Assembly (NCBI GenBank): GCA_020852475.1
Contig: JADZAR010000010.1
Location: 1-35,718, forward strand
DNA: 35,718 nt
Source: Nitrosomonas sp.
GTDB taxonomy: Bacteria > Pseudomonadota > Gammaproteobacteria > Burkholderiales > Nitrosomonadaceae
Direction: 5' to 3'
The stretch's first letter is position 1, and each line of letters opens with the position of its first letter. A program made the translations under genes and the position numbers. The notes under the pieces were generated by a model. That model did no database searches and was not told the DNA's origin. It worked only from the letters and a program-made list of their open reading frames with translations. This document shows positions 10,501 through 16,464 of this stretch, one piece after another.

Positions 10501-11225
10501 GGCGACATCAAGGTCAGTGTGATGCCGCTGTACAACGGCTGCATGAGCCCTCCTACCAGGCCCATATCATGAAACAGCGGCAGCCAGCTGACAAAACTGT
10601 CCGCTCCGGTTATTTCAAAGCGTCGCTGAATCGCCGCTTCGTTAGCCATCAGATTGTCATAGCCGACCATCACGCCCTTCGGCGCCGATGTGGAACCGGA
10701 GGTATATTGCAGAAACGCGATGCTGTCATCGCGCAATACCGGCGGCCGCCAGGATTGCACCGTTGCGTAGTCGATTTCCTCAAACGCGATGATTTTTGCA
10801 TCGATTGAATCGAACAAAGATCCCATCCGCTCTGTCACCGTTTCGATTAAATCGCGCTGAGTCAGAATCAACGCAGGACTGCAATCCGCCGCGATCGCGC
10901 GCAACCGCGCGTTATATTGCGGCCTGAGGCGTTCGGGCGGATAAGCCGGAACCGCGATGACTCCGGCATACAGGCACCCTAAAAACGCGGCGACATAATC
11001 GGGGCTGCTCGGCAACAGCAGGAGCACGCGATCCCCAGGCTTGACCAACGTTTGCAGGTAACCGCCAACCGATCGCGCGCATGCGTCGATGTGCGCATAG
11101 CTGTATTGCGCGTCAATCCGCTCGCCGTCGCCGAGAAAACGTAGCGCCAGTTGCTCCGGCTGGCTTACCGCCAGGCGCTGAAACCGTTCAAAAATATTTT
11201 CCTGCTGCCCTGCAACCCTGCGCAT
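1..11225 (-). CDS. Giant siderophore NRPS, FAAL-initiated (partial, runs off left edge)
   Basis: One uninterrupted reading frame covers the first 11225 bases on the minus strand: 3741 complete codons with no stop. Conserved motifs of all modules (near 8801, 5666, 4211 and 1091) fall in the same frame, so this is a single polypeptide. The start ATG at 11225-11223 follows GAAGGA. Visible order is FAAL, ACP (Ser620), C, A, PCP (Ser1674), E, C, A, PCP (Ser3191), C and the start of another A. A fatty acid activated as acyl-AMP is loaded on the ACP, then amino acids are added by the thiotemplate mechanism in the cytoplasm. The architecture resembles PvdL of pyoverdine and the acyl-peptide siderophore synthetases. 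It sits 54 bp downstream of the hydroxylase gene and is probably the distal gene of the operon beginning with the receptor at 15996. The terminal modules and release domain are outside the window. Confidence 0.95.
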   Translation of the reverse strand, partial: MRRVAGQQENIFERFQRLAVSQPEQLALRFLGDGERIDAQYSYAHIDACARSVGGYLQTLVKPGDRVLLLLPSSPDYVAAFLGCLYAGVIAVPAYPPERLRPQYNARLRAIAADCSPALILTQRDLIETVTERMGSLFDSIDAKIIAFEEIDYATVQSWRPPVLRDDSIAFLQYTSGSTSAPKGVMVGYDNLMANEAAIQRRFEITGADSFVSWLPLFHDMGLVGGLMQPLYSGITLTLMSPKHFLERPVRWLEAITRYGGSISGGPNFAFRLCVERIGENALEALDLSTWRIAFCGAEPIRRETLTAFADKFAAAGLNPGALYPCYGLAEATLLVTGGRPGSGAGAVNISADAMAAGRFEADAAGQAIVNCGAVQDEHTLMLMHPQSGEPVSEGMIGEVWVAGPSVAHGYWRNDAATAAGFVGMNGETWLRTGDLAFMRHGALFITGRLKDLILIRGQNLYPQDLEILLEENIEVLRKGRIAAFAAAHSDGEGIGIAAEIGRSTQKLVPPQALFDLINETLALTCQEPASVILLLQPGALPKTTSGKLQRRACWHDWQDGALQPYAVYQSGQTPVAPEAAAAAVEWTDTEQQVAALFQAVLRVPVIDRNAGFFALGGNSIDAMHLLALVRERLFIDLEASAVFEAPDIVAFAARLDSCGRKSGAVSSELALRRADGNRFPLSYAQQRIWFHHQIASENTAFHMTGAARVHGELLRSVLERTLIRLAQRHESLRTVFAAASETPEQVILAEPLTDLRWVTADSNDQHAGQRRSFAFAAVLQPFDLAAGPLWRLLVIERGHDDYELYLVMHHIIADGWSVNVLLNELAGIYAGLAQGNRTELPELPVRYVDYAIWQRNRIDAGELAPQRNYWVEQLGDDQSPMHLPLDHPRPVAPSGCGDVVRFALDPQASARFRQIMQTEGATAFMGLLTAFAALLYRYCGQSDVRVGVPVTNRNQMAVTGIIGLFVNMLVIRSQVDGALNFHQLLAQIRATVLAAQDHAELPFDQLVEALHPVRELGISPLFQVLYNHLQIDYAALEKTAGWKVERIDWAGGGSQFDLSLETEEDPDGVIRGVFVYATDLFDRATIERMAAHFQTILAYWIADPAQRLNALQLQQADARPRPDEYESGGFVPVFARISALAQQQPNSVALIDAEREVTYAEMEHQANRIARQLTRMNVGAEQCVGLLVRRGVDLVIGALGILKAGAAYVPLDPDYPAERMRYILDDAQVGVVLLQESLESQIDLPASLSRIYFNPAAYDDDPADPPAISVTPQQLAYVIYTSGSTGQPKGVGVAHGPLAMHCRAVAEDYGLQQTDCALHAARFTFDAAVEQWLVPLLAGARLLIGDTGLWSIEDMVAAIRTHGITLIYPPTAPILQLADWASGNAEELPVRLCTVGGEAVARDAVARIHHGLRPQLLINGYGPTEAIITPLLWAAPADTPCATPYAPIGRAVGDRTAHVLDNDLNIAPSGVAGELYIGGSGLARGYFQRPALTAESFIPDPYGLPGSRMYRTRDRARRLVSGDMEFLGRNDRQIKLRGYRIELGEIEAQLLTLPEVREACVTLHSGSTGAARLIAYVAATEDQSGIAASAKQALEQRLPGYMMPSAIIAVDHLPRTAHGKIDYRALPEPQPECQARIMPRTELECRLTEIWRALLKIEDIGITDNFFELGGDSIIALQAVSRARSAGINLSPATLFRHQTIEKLAESITVSTGSQSASALEPETGEAPLTPVQADFFSQNIPNRHHWNQSLLLKLRQPLEKDFLQATLAALVAHHDALRLRYRKTPDGWSQRYTPRRMAAGQEILWMREISSQHELEQLCAAAQNSLDLAHGPLVRAVFITYPDKRQNLLLVMHHLVVDGVSWRILLEDFEQAYQQIAGGVSPQLPAVMQSFRQHAQALNDFAGHAALVEQAGYWHTVTAGAMPGFPPDAPDAAACTRDAAEIALRIDSKRTRMFLEEASQAYRTRADELLLAALARTAAAYRGAEAMIVEVESHGRSPLPQQSGEVDLSRTVGWFTVIYPLRLTFADDLGDCIRDVKQAMRSVPHEGLGYGLLRYCAPVALREQAGYWQRPTVTFNYLGRLDTSFGVDGGLFEWNEDSPGQDRDAAAPLINALEINAYVHNGELVMNWRYNSAQYREDTMRLIVAAYRANLEAIITHCLGQETEGATPSDFPLVQLRQEDLDALGRSIRRIEDICPLTALQQGILYHALESPGADAYFYQRGFVLRGALSVAHFQHAWERVANHHAALRSNYQWEGLSTPVQTVCKSASVQMIDTDWRELGETEQWSRLDSLLQEERRQGFDFGAAAALRLRLIRVAEDVWWFIWSQHHIVLDGWSMGIVLRDVMQAYRACQQQQSWHAVARYTYSDYPRWLAKRDQAQALQYWRRQLAGFDTLTPIPGGRLQDSLGYAELNCNLDADATRRIQEAVQRQGVTLNTLMQGVWAVMLARYSGHSDVVFGITVSGRSATIPGIEEWVGLLINTLPLRVRVADDETVTAWLQQLQRQNAALQDYEATPLHEIQRVSEMREGVGLFESILVFENYPLDEILLKQSDGLAISLLEAQRPQEKDDQPGRNNFPLSLIASLHQERLTLTFSWRRDRVDGDVVRALAQYTPSLIEQLATGHSLRLSAISPGAEPEQGQFWGEPHACEPLPVLAAWSRRVAERPDAIAIHYEDRRWSYAALDQAANRLARLLLSQGVTADDRIGLLLADRSDEWVLSILAVFKAGAAYLPLSQDLPDERVRQLLRDAGVSRVITDRKNTIAAPDSGVTVIRIDDPQIACYAADAVIPAVSPDHLAYVIYTSGSTGRPKGVAISHRALSHYVGGVLQRLALSGSGSMAMISTPMADLGNTVLFGALVSGNPLHLISAERAADPAALGSYMQQHNVAVLKIVPGHLQGLLDAVQGDSVLPGEMLVLGGEAADPALIRRVKTLRPQCRIVNHYGPAETCVGVLTHELTRADGDRVPIGGPLPDVRAYVLDAALNPLPAEIPGELYIGGAGLARGYHDNPAATAERFVPDPFGNGERLYRSGDRVVHRAGRIEFLGRSDEQIKLRGYRIEPGEIAQQLRMLPGVRDGVVVPQRAENGMVTQLLGYYVPDDTARHSENTISAALAARLPDYMMPVLIPLDAIPRTPNGKIDRQALPLPGKSADKAYRAPRDAMEQLLCAIWCEVLGVDAVGIDDHFMALGGDSILSLQVIARVRRQGIKLTPRLMFEHPTIEQLVARLASDHPPETASCAGIVRNDRVMRAPLSYAQERLWFLSQLAPESSTYHILGGLKFTGDLRIDALNSALSALVERHESLRTSLHEAAGESFQVIHPAYALTVDVIDFSGLRDQAVIASRLDEAAAQDAQQPFDLKQGRPVRATLVKCAANEFVLLMNFHHVAVDGWSMNRLMAELAECYSAAVERRAPELPPLPIRYIDYVQWQRDYLAGAEGDKQLSYWMAQLGEATVQPLALPADRPRAAADSYHGAVHAFELDADLAQSLRDLAQAEETTVFMVMLTVFQILLYRLTGQSVLHIGIPVANRDHPETQGIVGLFVNTLVYRGVLHGDLTIHALLAAVRQTVLDAQAHQSLPFERLVEAMQPERHLDHHPLFQVLYNHQKRDFAPLKQLSGLVIDRYQRTAANTQFELALHTEEDETGVIKGIWAYAAERFDAATIARWHRYYSVLLRQVAADTAQCLANLNIMDDVERRALTAYSGTMSGDFAAFEAVHAGIGRWAQREPSRIAVEFGEARLSYAE
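1600..4658 (-). other. NRPS module 3: DCL-type C, Asp-type A, PCP
   Basis: The C domain begins CPLTALQQGILYHAL, the style of condensation domains that follow epimerases (DCL), and has HHIVLDGWSM near residue 2330. The A domain has YTSGSTGRPKG, a VLKIVPGH stretch and NHYGPAETCVG. Hand alignment to GrsA gives pocket residues D,L,T,K,L,L,H,V,G, closest to the known aspartate code DLTKVGHIG; asparagine usually has E in place of the H. The PCP is GGDSILSLQ (Ser3191). With the SyrP-like hydroxylase alongside, beta-hydroxyaspartate is the likely product residue. Confidence 0.78.
4760..9203 (-). other. NRPS module 2: C-A-PCP-E (D-amino acid)
   Basis: The C domain has SYAQQRIWF and HHIIADGW (near residue 811), intact for catalysis; as the first C after the ACP it should acylate the first amino acid. 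The A domain has YTSGSTGQPKG. By hand alignment to GrsA its pocket residues are D,A,E,I,C,V,G,I,T, a code I do not recognise. The PCP has FELGGDSI (Ser1674). The following epimerase domain is complete: HHLVVDGVSW near residue 1855, VESHGR near 1991, GWFTVIYPL, and FNYLGR near 2076. The residue should therefore enter the peptide in D configuration. Confidence 0.85.
9250..11225 (-). other. NRPS loading module: fatty acyl-AMP ligase plus ACP
   Basis: Residues about 1-575 form an adenylating domain whose A3 motif reads YTSGSTSAPKGVMV (Tyr174). The SxPKGVMV form is characteristic of fatty acyl-AMP ligases rather than amino-acid A domains. Residues about 590-660 are a carrier domain with GGNSID, and the phosphopantetheine serine is Ser620. 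Known relatives start lipopeptides such as pyoverdine precursor, taiwachelin and cupriachelin. Chain length cannot be read from the sequence. Domain limits are approximate. Confidence 0.9.
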
Positions 11226-11279
11226 GACCTGATTCCTTCAAAAAACTGATTGATTACTGCGATCGATACAGCCGGAGTA

Positions 11280-12269
11280 CTACGCCTGATGACCTTCCGC
11301 CATTGCCACCACGACACGGCGCGGCCCCTTGAAAGGTTCACGGGCATGCGCCGTCAGCATGTTGTCCAGCATCAGTACATCGCCTTGCTGCCAGGGAAAG
11401 GTTACTTTGTGGTCATCGAGTACTGCGCGGATTTCATCCAGCAAGGCATCCTCGATCGGTTTGCCGTCACCGTAATAGACATTGCGCGGCAAATCCTCCT
11501 CCGCCACAACATCCAGCAGGGTTTCGCGCAATGCCGGTTCCAACGCGGAAATGTGAAACAGGTGCGCCTGATTGAACCACACCCTATCATGCGTGCACGG
11601 ATGCCGGGCAACCGCCTGGCAGAGCTGGCGCGTGCGCAACTCGCCGTCGGCTTTCCATTCACAGATAATGTCATGCATCCGGCAGTACTGTTCCACCACC
11701 GCGCGATCATCGGTATTGAAAACCTGCGTCCAGGGCACATCCAACCCGCTGCCGTAGTTGCGCACATACATCAGCCCGCGCTCGATAAAGCGGTCGCGGA
11801 TTTCCGGCGCGATGGCGCGGTAGATTTTCCGGCTGTCCGCGATAGGCGTTGCGCCGCCCGATTGCGCGGCGACCGCGCAAAAGAACCATATTTTCATCGG
11901 CCAGTCACGTGTATAGGATTGCTCGTTATGCAGCGGAATCGCCTGATGCGGCGGATATTCGGTTGATGTGTAAATGCCTTCCGTCACTTGAGTGCGCGGC
12001 GTGGAGGCAAACTCATAGCTCAGCAACGGGTGACCGAAACCGACAGCAAACTGCTGAAACGCCTCGACGCCGGCGACGTCAAACCCGCGGAAAAGCAGGC
12101 CGCCGCAATGCAACAAATGGGTTTCGGCAAGCCCCCGCAATTGCGCTGACACTGCCTGCAAGGATATTTTCTTTTTCGGACGCACAACAAGCGGCAGCGC
12201 TTCAAATCCGTCCAGGCAACCGAGTTCAAGCTCCGTTGTTGCTGCGATAAACGTGGTATTCATGTTCAT
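11280..12269 (-). CDS. SyrP-like aspartyl beta-hydroxylase (TauD/Fe-2OG family)
   Basis: This 329-residue protein belongs to the TauD/SyrP family of non-haem iron, 2-oxoglutarate-dependent oxygenases. An HxE-type iron site is visible as PLHNEQSY, and the C-terminal LDNMLTAHAREPFKGPRRVVVAM carries the distal His and the 2-oxoglutarate-binding Arg. SyrP-type enzymes hydroxylate Asp at the beta carbon while it is bound to an NRPS carrier, making the OH-Asp ligand of siderophores such as cupriachelin and serobactin. The frame is open up to 12395, but that would overlap the MbtH gene. I place the start at the ATG at 12269 (MNMNTTF), 32 bp after the mbtH stop; 12263 is also possible. No strong ribosome site is seen, so coupling to mbtH is likely. 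It stands between mbtH and the NRPS. Confidence 0.88.
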   Translation of the reverse strand: MNMNTTFIAATTELELGCLDGFEALPLVVRPKKKISLQAVSAQLRGLAETHLLHCGGLLFRGFDVAGVEAFQQFAVGFGHPLLSYEFASTPRTQVTEGIYTSTEYPPHQAIPLHNEQSYTRDWPMKIWFFCAVAAQSGGATPIADSRKIYRAIAPEIRDRFIERGLMYVRNYGSGLDVPWTQVFNTDDRAVVEQYCRMHDIICEWKADGELRTRQLCQAVARHPCTHDRVWFNQAHLFHISALEPALRETLLDVVAEEDLPRNVYYGDGKPIEDALLDEIRAVLDDHKVTFPWQQGDVLMLDNMLTAHAREPFKGPRRVVVAMAEGHQA

Positions 12270-12301
12270 GCCATCATCAAAATTATTGCCGTCACCGGTC
12301 G

Positions 12302-12526
12302 TCAGTTTTTCCGGGCTTCTTGCTGGCTGTCCATGAACTGACGCAAACTCAAAGGGCGCATGTCCGTCCACACCGTTTCGATGTAATCGAGACATTCTTT
12401 TTTAGTGCCGGTTTTTCCGGCGTCACGCCATCCGGCGGGGATATCCTTGTATTCCGGCCAGATAGAATATTGTTCTTCGTGATTGACGACAACCCGGAAG
12501 ATCATATCTTCACTATCAAAACTCAT
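12302..12526 (-). CDS. MbtH-like NRPS adenylation partner
   Basis: At 74 residues this has the family's usual length. It carries the full signature: [10 protein letters not shown], then [30 protein letters not shown]. MbtH proteins bind A domains and are needed for their folding or activity in the cytoplasm; they have no reaction of their own. A strong GAGGAG ribosome site precedes the ATG. It lies in the predicted receptor-acetyltransferase-mbtH-hydroxylase-NRPS operon, 57 bp after the acetyltransferase gene, and presumably serves one or more of the A domains encoded downstream. Confidence 0.97.
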   Translation of the reverse strand: MSFDSEDMIFRVVVNHEEQYSIWPEYKDIPAGWRDAGKTGTKKECLDYIETVWTDMRPLSLRQFMDSQQEARKN

Positions 12527-12583
12527 TGATTCTTCTCCTCAAAAGATGTTATTCAATTAAATCTAGGCTTTATCGGTCATGGA

Positions 12584-13654
12584 TTACAAAAACTGGTCGA
12601 AATAGACTTCCCGCGGCAACACCATCATCGCGGCGCGTTTATGCGGAAAATCGAATTCCTTGATCTTATGAAAGCCTGCCGCCTGCATGTAAGCGATCAT
12701 TTTGGCGTTGTCCGCCCGCGGTTCCGCGACCACATTGCGCGTACGCGGATCATCCAGAAACAGGCAATGCGCCAGTGATTTCAACCAGGCGCTGACGAAA
12801 TGCGGTCCGCGAAAACGTTCTTCACCGACCAGCATATGCAAGCCGCGATCGTAGTCATCAACATTGTAAAAAGGCGCAATACGGTCTTCTTTTGCCCAGT
12901 AGGCTTCGAAATAACCGAATGGCTCGCCGTCAAAGCAACCGATGAGCGGATGCAAATGCGCATCCTGCAGAACGCTTTCGATATAACGCGCATGTTCTGC
13001 CTGATCGCCCTGCATTTCCCAAAAATGGGCGACTCGCGGCGCATTCATCCAGCGATGGAATGTTTCCAGATCGCCGGCGTCTATCGTGCGAAACGATACG
13101 GTTTTATCAAGCGCGCCGATATAGCGCTGATACAGCGTGCCCGGCGGTGTCAACGGCCGCAGCGGATGACGCTTGCCATTCGTGACGGTATAGTACAAGG
13201 GGTAACAAGACGGCTGCCTGGTCATCCACAGTTCCGGTGTTTGCCAGAGTATTGCACGACGGCATTCGAGCCTGTCCGCGCAATCGTCGCGCTGCAACGG
13301 ATAAGCCAGCCCGCGCTGCCACAGCATTCCCGCAAGATCCGGATACGCACTCAAATCCAGTTCAATAGTCTGCATATCAGACGCATCATCAAACAGGCAG
13401 TACAATGCCGCCAACAAATCCCGCAATAATGGCGCCGCGCCGGACGGCGCATGTTTCATCAACCTGAGCGCGAAACGCCCCGTCCCGCCATCACAGCTCA
13501 CCACGAAACGCAATTCGTTACCGTTATCAATCGTCAGGCAGGGCTCAGGCCCCTGCCGCCAATGCAGCCTGCGGCCATCCGGCAAACACCGCTCAATCAA
13601 ATCATTTTGCCCACTGCAGTTTCCGTTCTGCATCAACACACTATTATTTTTCAT
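12584..13654 (-). CDS. IucB/AlcB-type siderophore N-acetyltransferase
   Basis: The C-terminal half (about residues 185-350) matches the GNAT-fold acyltransferases of hydroxamate siderophore pathways. Landmarks are FRTIDAGDLETFHRWMN, VAHFWEMQG, a GLHMLVGEERFRG loop and VVAEPRADNAKMIAYMQAAGF. These enzymes move an acyl group, usually acetyl, from CoA to the N-hydroxy side-chain amine of lysine or ornithine, completing the hydroxamate. The N-terminal half is the variable IucB-like extension. The substrate should come from the flavin monooxygenase at 23019-24374. It starts at ATG 13654 with GGAA about 12 bases before it. It lies 149 bp after the receptor gene. Which acyl group and which amino acid it uses is not decided by sequence alone. 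Confidence 0.85.
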   Translation of the reverse strand: MKNNSVLMQNGNCSGQNDLIERCLPDGRRLHWRQGPEPCLTIDNGNELRFVVSCDGGTGRFALRLMKHAPSGAAPLLRDLLAALYCLFDDASDMQTIELDLSAYPDLAGMLWQRGLAYPLQRDDCADRLECRRAILWQTPELWMTRQPSCYPLYYTVTNGKRHPLRPLTPPGTLYQRYIGALDKTVSFRTIDAGDLETFHRWMNAPRVAHFWEMQGDQAEHARYIESVLQDAHLHPLIGCFDGEPFGYFEAYWAKEDRIAPFYNVDDYDRGLHMLVGEERFRGPHFVSAWLKSLAHCLFLDDPRTRNVVAEPRADNAKMIAYMQAAGFHKIKEFDFPHKRAAMMVLPREVYFDQFL

Positions 13655-13803
13655 CGATATGGAATTCCGGAGATCATTACAGAAAATTCAGGCAGGTAAC
13701 CGGCGGATGCGTGATGACATGCACCACGCAAACCGGCAGCGACAATCTTGCATGCGTCTTCAGAAATTCCAGAAAAGCCCATGCCAGGACTGTCCTATCC
13801 GCG

Positions 13804-15996
13804 TTACCAGCCATAGCGCAGGGTTGCAAATACCGTCCGGCGAAGGCCGTAATAGCACGATCCGTTACCGCATGTGGAAACATAAACGTTATCAAATATA
13901 TTGTTCATATTGACGCTGAGCTGGGCGCCCCGCAACCTGGGATGCAAATGGCGCATGTCGTAACGTACCGCCGCGTCGAACAACGTATAGGAAGGCGCTT
14001 TCACGCTGTTGATGATATCGCCGAAATTCGAGCCGATATGCCTGACACCGCCGGCAAGACCCAATCCGGCAAGCGCACCACCGTAAAAAGTATAATCCAC
14101 CCAGGCGGAAACCTGATGCCGCGGCGTCAGCGCAAGCCGGTTGCCCAGCTCATCCGGATTGTTGCTTTTGCTCACGTTTGAATCCGCGAAAGAGTAACTA
14201 CCGATCAGATTCAATCCATCAATGGGGCTCGCCTTGATTTCCGTCTCAATCCCGCGCACGCGCACCTCACCGGTCTGCACAAAGAATCCCGTATGTCCTG
14301 GCGTCAGATCGGGTGTGAGTACATCACGCTGTTTCAGATGATAGGCCGCGACCGAAAACAAGGCGTTGTAGTTGACCGGCTTATATTTGACACCCACCTC
14401 GTATTGACGGCCGGTGGTCGGCTTAAGTGGATCGCCATCGAAAGTAGCACCCGGTGACGGCTGAAAAGATTCCGCATAACTCGCGTAAGGTGCAATGCCA
14501 TTGTCGAACAGATAGGTCAATCCGGTACGGTAAGTAAATGCGCGATCGTTCTGCCGGGTACGGGTTTGTTCGTCAAAAAACATATCATTATCCCGTGTCC
14601 GCGTGTTGGCCCAATCGCTGCGAACACCCAGCGTCAGCAACAGGCGGTCGTATTTCATCTGGTTCTGCGCATAGAGACCTATCTGACTGAGATTCTGGTT
14701 TCTGACGAAGTCGATCATCGGCGGCGCAAAAGACTGTCCATATACCGGTTCAAATGCGTCGATAAACAGAAAATCCTCCGAAAAGCCACGGCGATTCCTG
14801 CCGGACATATGCCGGTAATCGACACCCATCAAAAGATTATGCTTTACCGGCCCCGTATCGAATTTGCCATGTACCCGGCTATCCATCGTAAACGTGCCTG
14901 CATTATCTTTATAGAGCGCAGCCACGCGATCAAGGGTACGGAAATCGATCGGATTACCGTTCTCGTCGAGTGTGAAGCCCAACGAAAAGATATTGGGGTA
15001 ATTACTCTTTACATCAGCGTAGCGCAAATTCTGCTGGAAACTCCAGGCATCATTGAAGCGATGATCAAACGCGTAGCCGACGGTGTACTGATCCCGTGTG
15101 TAGCGGTCATAGCCCGGTTCACCGTGAAACGTGCGGGTTGAGATTCTGCCATTAGGATTCGGCAGCAGCGAGCCTTCCGGCGGCAGAAACATCAGCGAAT
15201 TGCCGGTATCGTCCCGCTGATAATGACTGAGCAGCGTCAGAGTTGTATCCGAGCCCATACGCCAGGTCACGCTGGGCGCAATAAAATAACGATCCAGATG
15301 CGCGTGCTGAATCTGTGTATTGCTGTTACGCACCAATCCGGTCAGCCGGAAAAACAGTTTGCCATCGTTACCGACCGGACCGCCGATATCCAGTCCGCCC
15401 TGAATGCGGTCAAAGCTTCCACCGGTAATGAACAATTCGCGCACCGGCACCGCTGTGGGGCGCTTGCTGGTCATATTGAGCAATCCGCCCGGCGCGCTCA
15501 GTCCGTATACGGTCGCAGAAGGACCTTTCAACACTTCAACACTTTCCAATCCGTAAGGTTCAATGCGGAGATTGGCGTAATTCGATCCCACCAGTCCCAA
15601 TCCGTCCAGAAATTGCGTTGCACTGAAGCCACGGATATTGAAGTAATCGTCCCGCATCGCATCACCAAACATTCCGGTCAACACTCCCGGCGTATAGACT
15701 ACCGCGTCACTGACCGTTTGCGTCAGGCGCGCGTCGAGTTCTGAGCGGGTAATCACATTGACTGTCTGCGGGATCTCAATCAGCGGAATATCCGTTTTGG
15801 TTGCGGTACTGGTCGTTTTTGGCGTAAAGCTTTCCACAACCGATACACGGTCCTTGATGGTGATTTCCGGCAGCTTTGCCGCCCCCTGCGTATTTTTATC
15901 CTGCGATTTCTTTGCCACATCCTCACTCTGCGCGCTTGCCAACCCTGTTACACCAAGCAATAGGATGACCCAGTGCACTGATCGTATCCAATTCAT
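13804..15996 (-). CDS. TonB-dependent siderophore receptor 1
   Basis: A 730-residue outer-membrane receptor for a ferric siderophore, at the usual size. Residues 1-22 are a signal peptide ending GLASAQ. A plug domain follows (IPQTVNVITRSELDARLTQTVSDAV; VLKGPSATVYGLSAPGGLLNMTSKRP), then a 22-strand beta barrel ending in an aromatic residue (RYGW). There is no extra N-terminal STN signalling domain, so it is a plain transporter rather than a FecA/FpvA-type transducer. AAGGA lies 11 bases before the ATG. As first gene of the NRPS operon it most likely takes up the product made here. A Fur-box-like element lies about 175 bases upstream (16168-16202). Confidence 0.95.
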   Translation of the reverse strand: MNWIRSVHWVILLLGVTGLASAQSEDVAKKSQDKNTQGAAKLPEITIKDRVSVVESFTPKTTSTATKTDIPLIEIPQTVNVITRSELDARLTQTVSDAVVYTPGVLTGMFGDAMRDDYFNIRGFSATQFLDGLGLVGSNYANLRIEPYGLESVEVLKGPSATVYGLSAPGGLLNMTSKRPTAVPVRELFITGGSFDRIQGGLDIGGPVGNDGKLFFRLTGLVRNSNTQIQHAHLDRYFIAPSVTWRMGSDTTLTLLSHYQRDDTGNSLMFLPPEGSLLPNPNGRISTRTFHGEPGYDRYTRDQYTVGYAFDHRFNDAWSFQQNLRYADVKSNYPNIFSLGFTLDENGNPIDFRTLDRVAALYKDNAGTFTMDSRVHGKFDTGPVKHNLLMGVDYRHMSGRNRRGFSEDFLFIDAFEPVYGQSFAPPMIDFVRNQNLSQIGLYAQNQMKYDRLLLTLGVRSDWANTRTRDNDMFFDEQTRTRQNDRAFTYRTGLTYLFDNGIAPYASYAESFQPSPGATFDGDPLKPTTGRQYEVGVKYKPVNYNALFSVAAYHLKQRDVLTPDLTPGHTGFFVQTGEVRVRGIETEIKASPIDGLNLIGSYSFADSNVSKSNNPDELGNRLALTPRHQVSAWVDYTFYGGALAGLGLAGGVRHIGSNFGDIINSVKAPSYTLFDAAVRYDMRHLHPRLRGAQLSVNMNNIFDNVYVSTCGNGSCYYGLRRTVFATLRYGW

Positions 15997-16167
15997 GAAT
16001 TACTATTCCTTCTAAAAAAATAAAATTCAGCTATTTTTTAAATATTCTGTTTATGAACTTCACAAGCTCATGTCATTACACTGATTTAATTGATTTTTAT
16101 GTAATGACATCAACCTGCTCAGGTGACTTAGGCATTAAACAATGCTCGTTAGCGCTCAACTATATAT

Positions 16168-16202
16168 GATAATGTTAACGCTAACAATAATTCTTCTCAT
16201 TT
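16168..16202 (-). promoter_or_regulatory. Fur-box-like element upstream of receptor/NRPS operon
   Basis: It contains GATAATGTTAACGCTAAC followed by AATAATTCTTCTCATTT. The right part resembles half of a Fur box. The left part (AATGTTAACGCTAACAATAA) matches the elements at 28401 and 18542. It lies about 175 bases before the receptor start, where iron repression of the minus-strand operon would be expected. The match to the Fur consensus is imperfect. Confidence 0.5.
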
Positions 16203-16400
16203 ATAAAAAATTCTATGACGCTGAAATGCACTTATTGATACAGATCGCGATACCGATCACAGTGACCGGATCGTTGACATCCGCGGTTTTACCACTGCAA
16301 CACTGCGGACAGAATCAGCACCCCGGATGCTTTTAAATGAAAAAAAACCTTGTAACCGGCGCGGATCAATTTTAAGAACACAACACGCATTGATTCGGCA

Positions 16401-16438
16401 TCCGGATCATAGCAAAGCGTCCTTGGCCATGATCCGGA
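16401..16438. terminator. Inverted repeat, possible hairpin after P-domain gene
   Basis: TCCGGATCAT at 16401-16410 and its exact reverse complement ATGATCCGGA at 16429-16438 enclose an 18-base loop, 27 bases past the stop of the gene at 16465. There is no clear T run on the minus strand, so an intrinsic terminator is only possible. Confidence 0.35.
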
Positions 16439-16464
16439 CTTACACTTTTAATGCATACCGATGA

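Larger units (their letters stand above)
15997..16464. other. Intergenic region with regulatory sites, no gene seen
   Basis: This 468-base AT-rich gap separates the receptor from the P-domain gene. It holds the Fur-like element at 16168-16202 and an inverted repeat at 16401-16438. Short open frames here (for example 16142-16336, plus) lack a ribosome site and recognisable content. Confidence 0.6.

Noticed and set aside
11250-11966. 238-codon plus-strand open frame
   Set aside because: Antisense to the beta-hydroxylase, whose motifs are clear on the minus strand.
12270-12395. 42-residue N-terminal extension of the beta-hydroxylase
   Set aside because: It would overlap the end of the mbtH-like gene and has no hydroxylase similarity; ATG 12269 fits better.
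16142-16336. 64-codon hydrophobic open frame
   Set aside because: Overlaps the Fur-like element region, lacks a ribosome site and ends in low-complexity sequence; probably non-coding.
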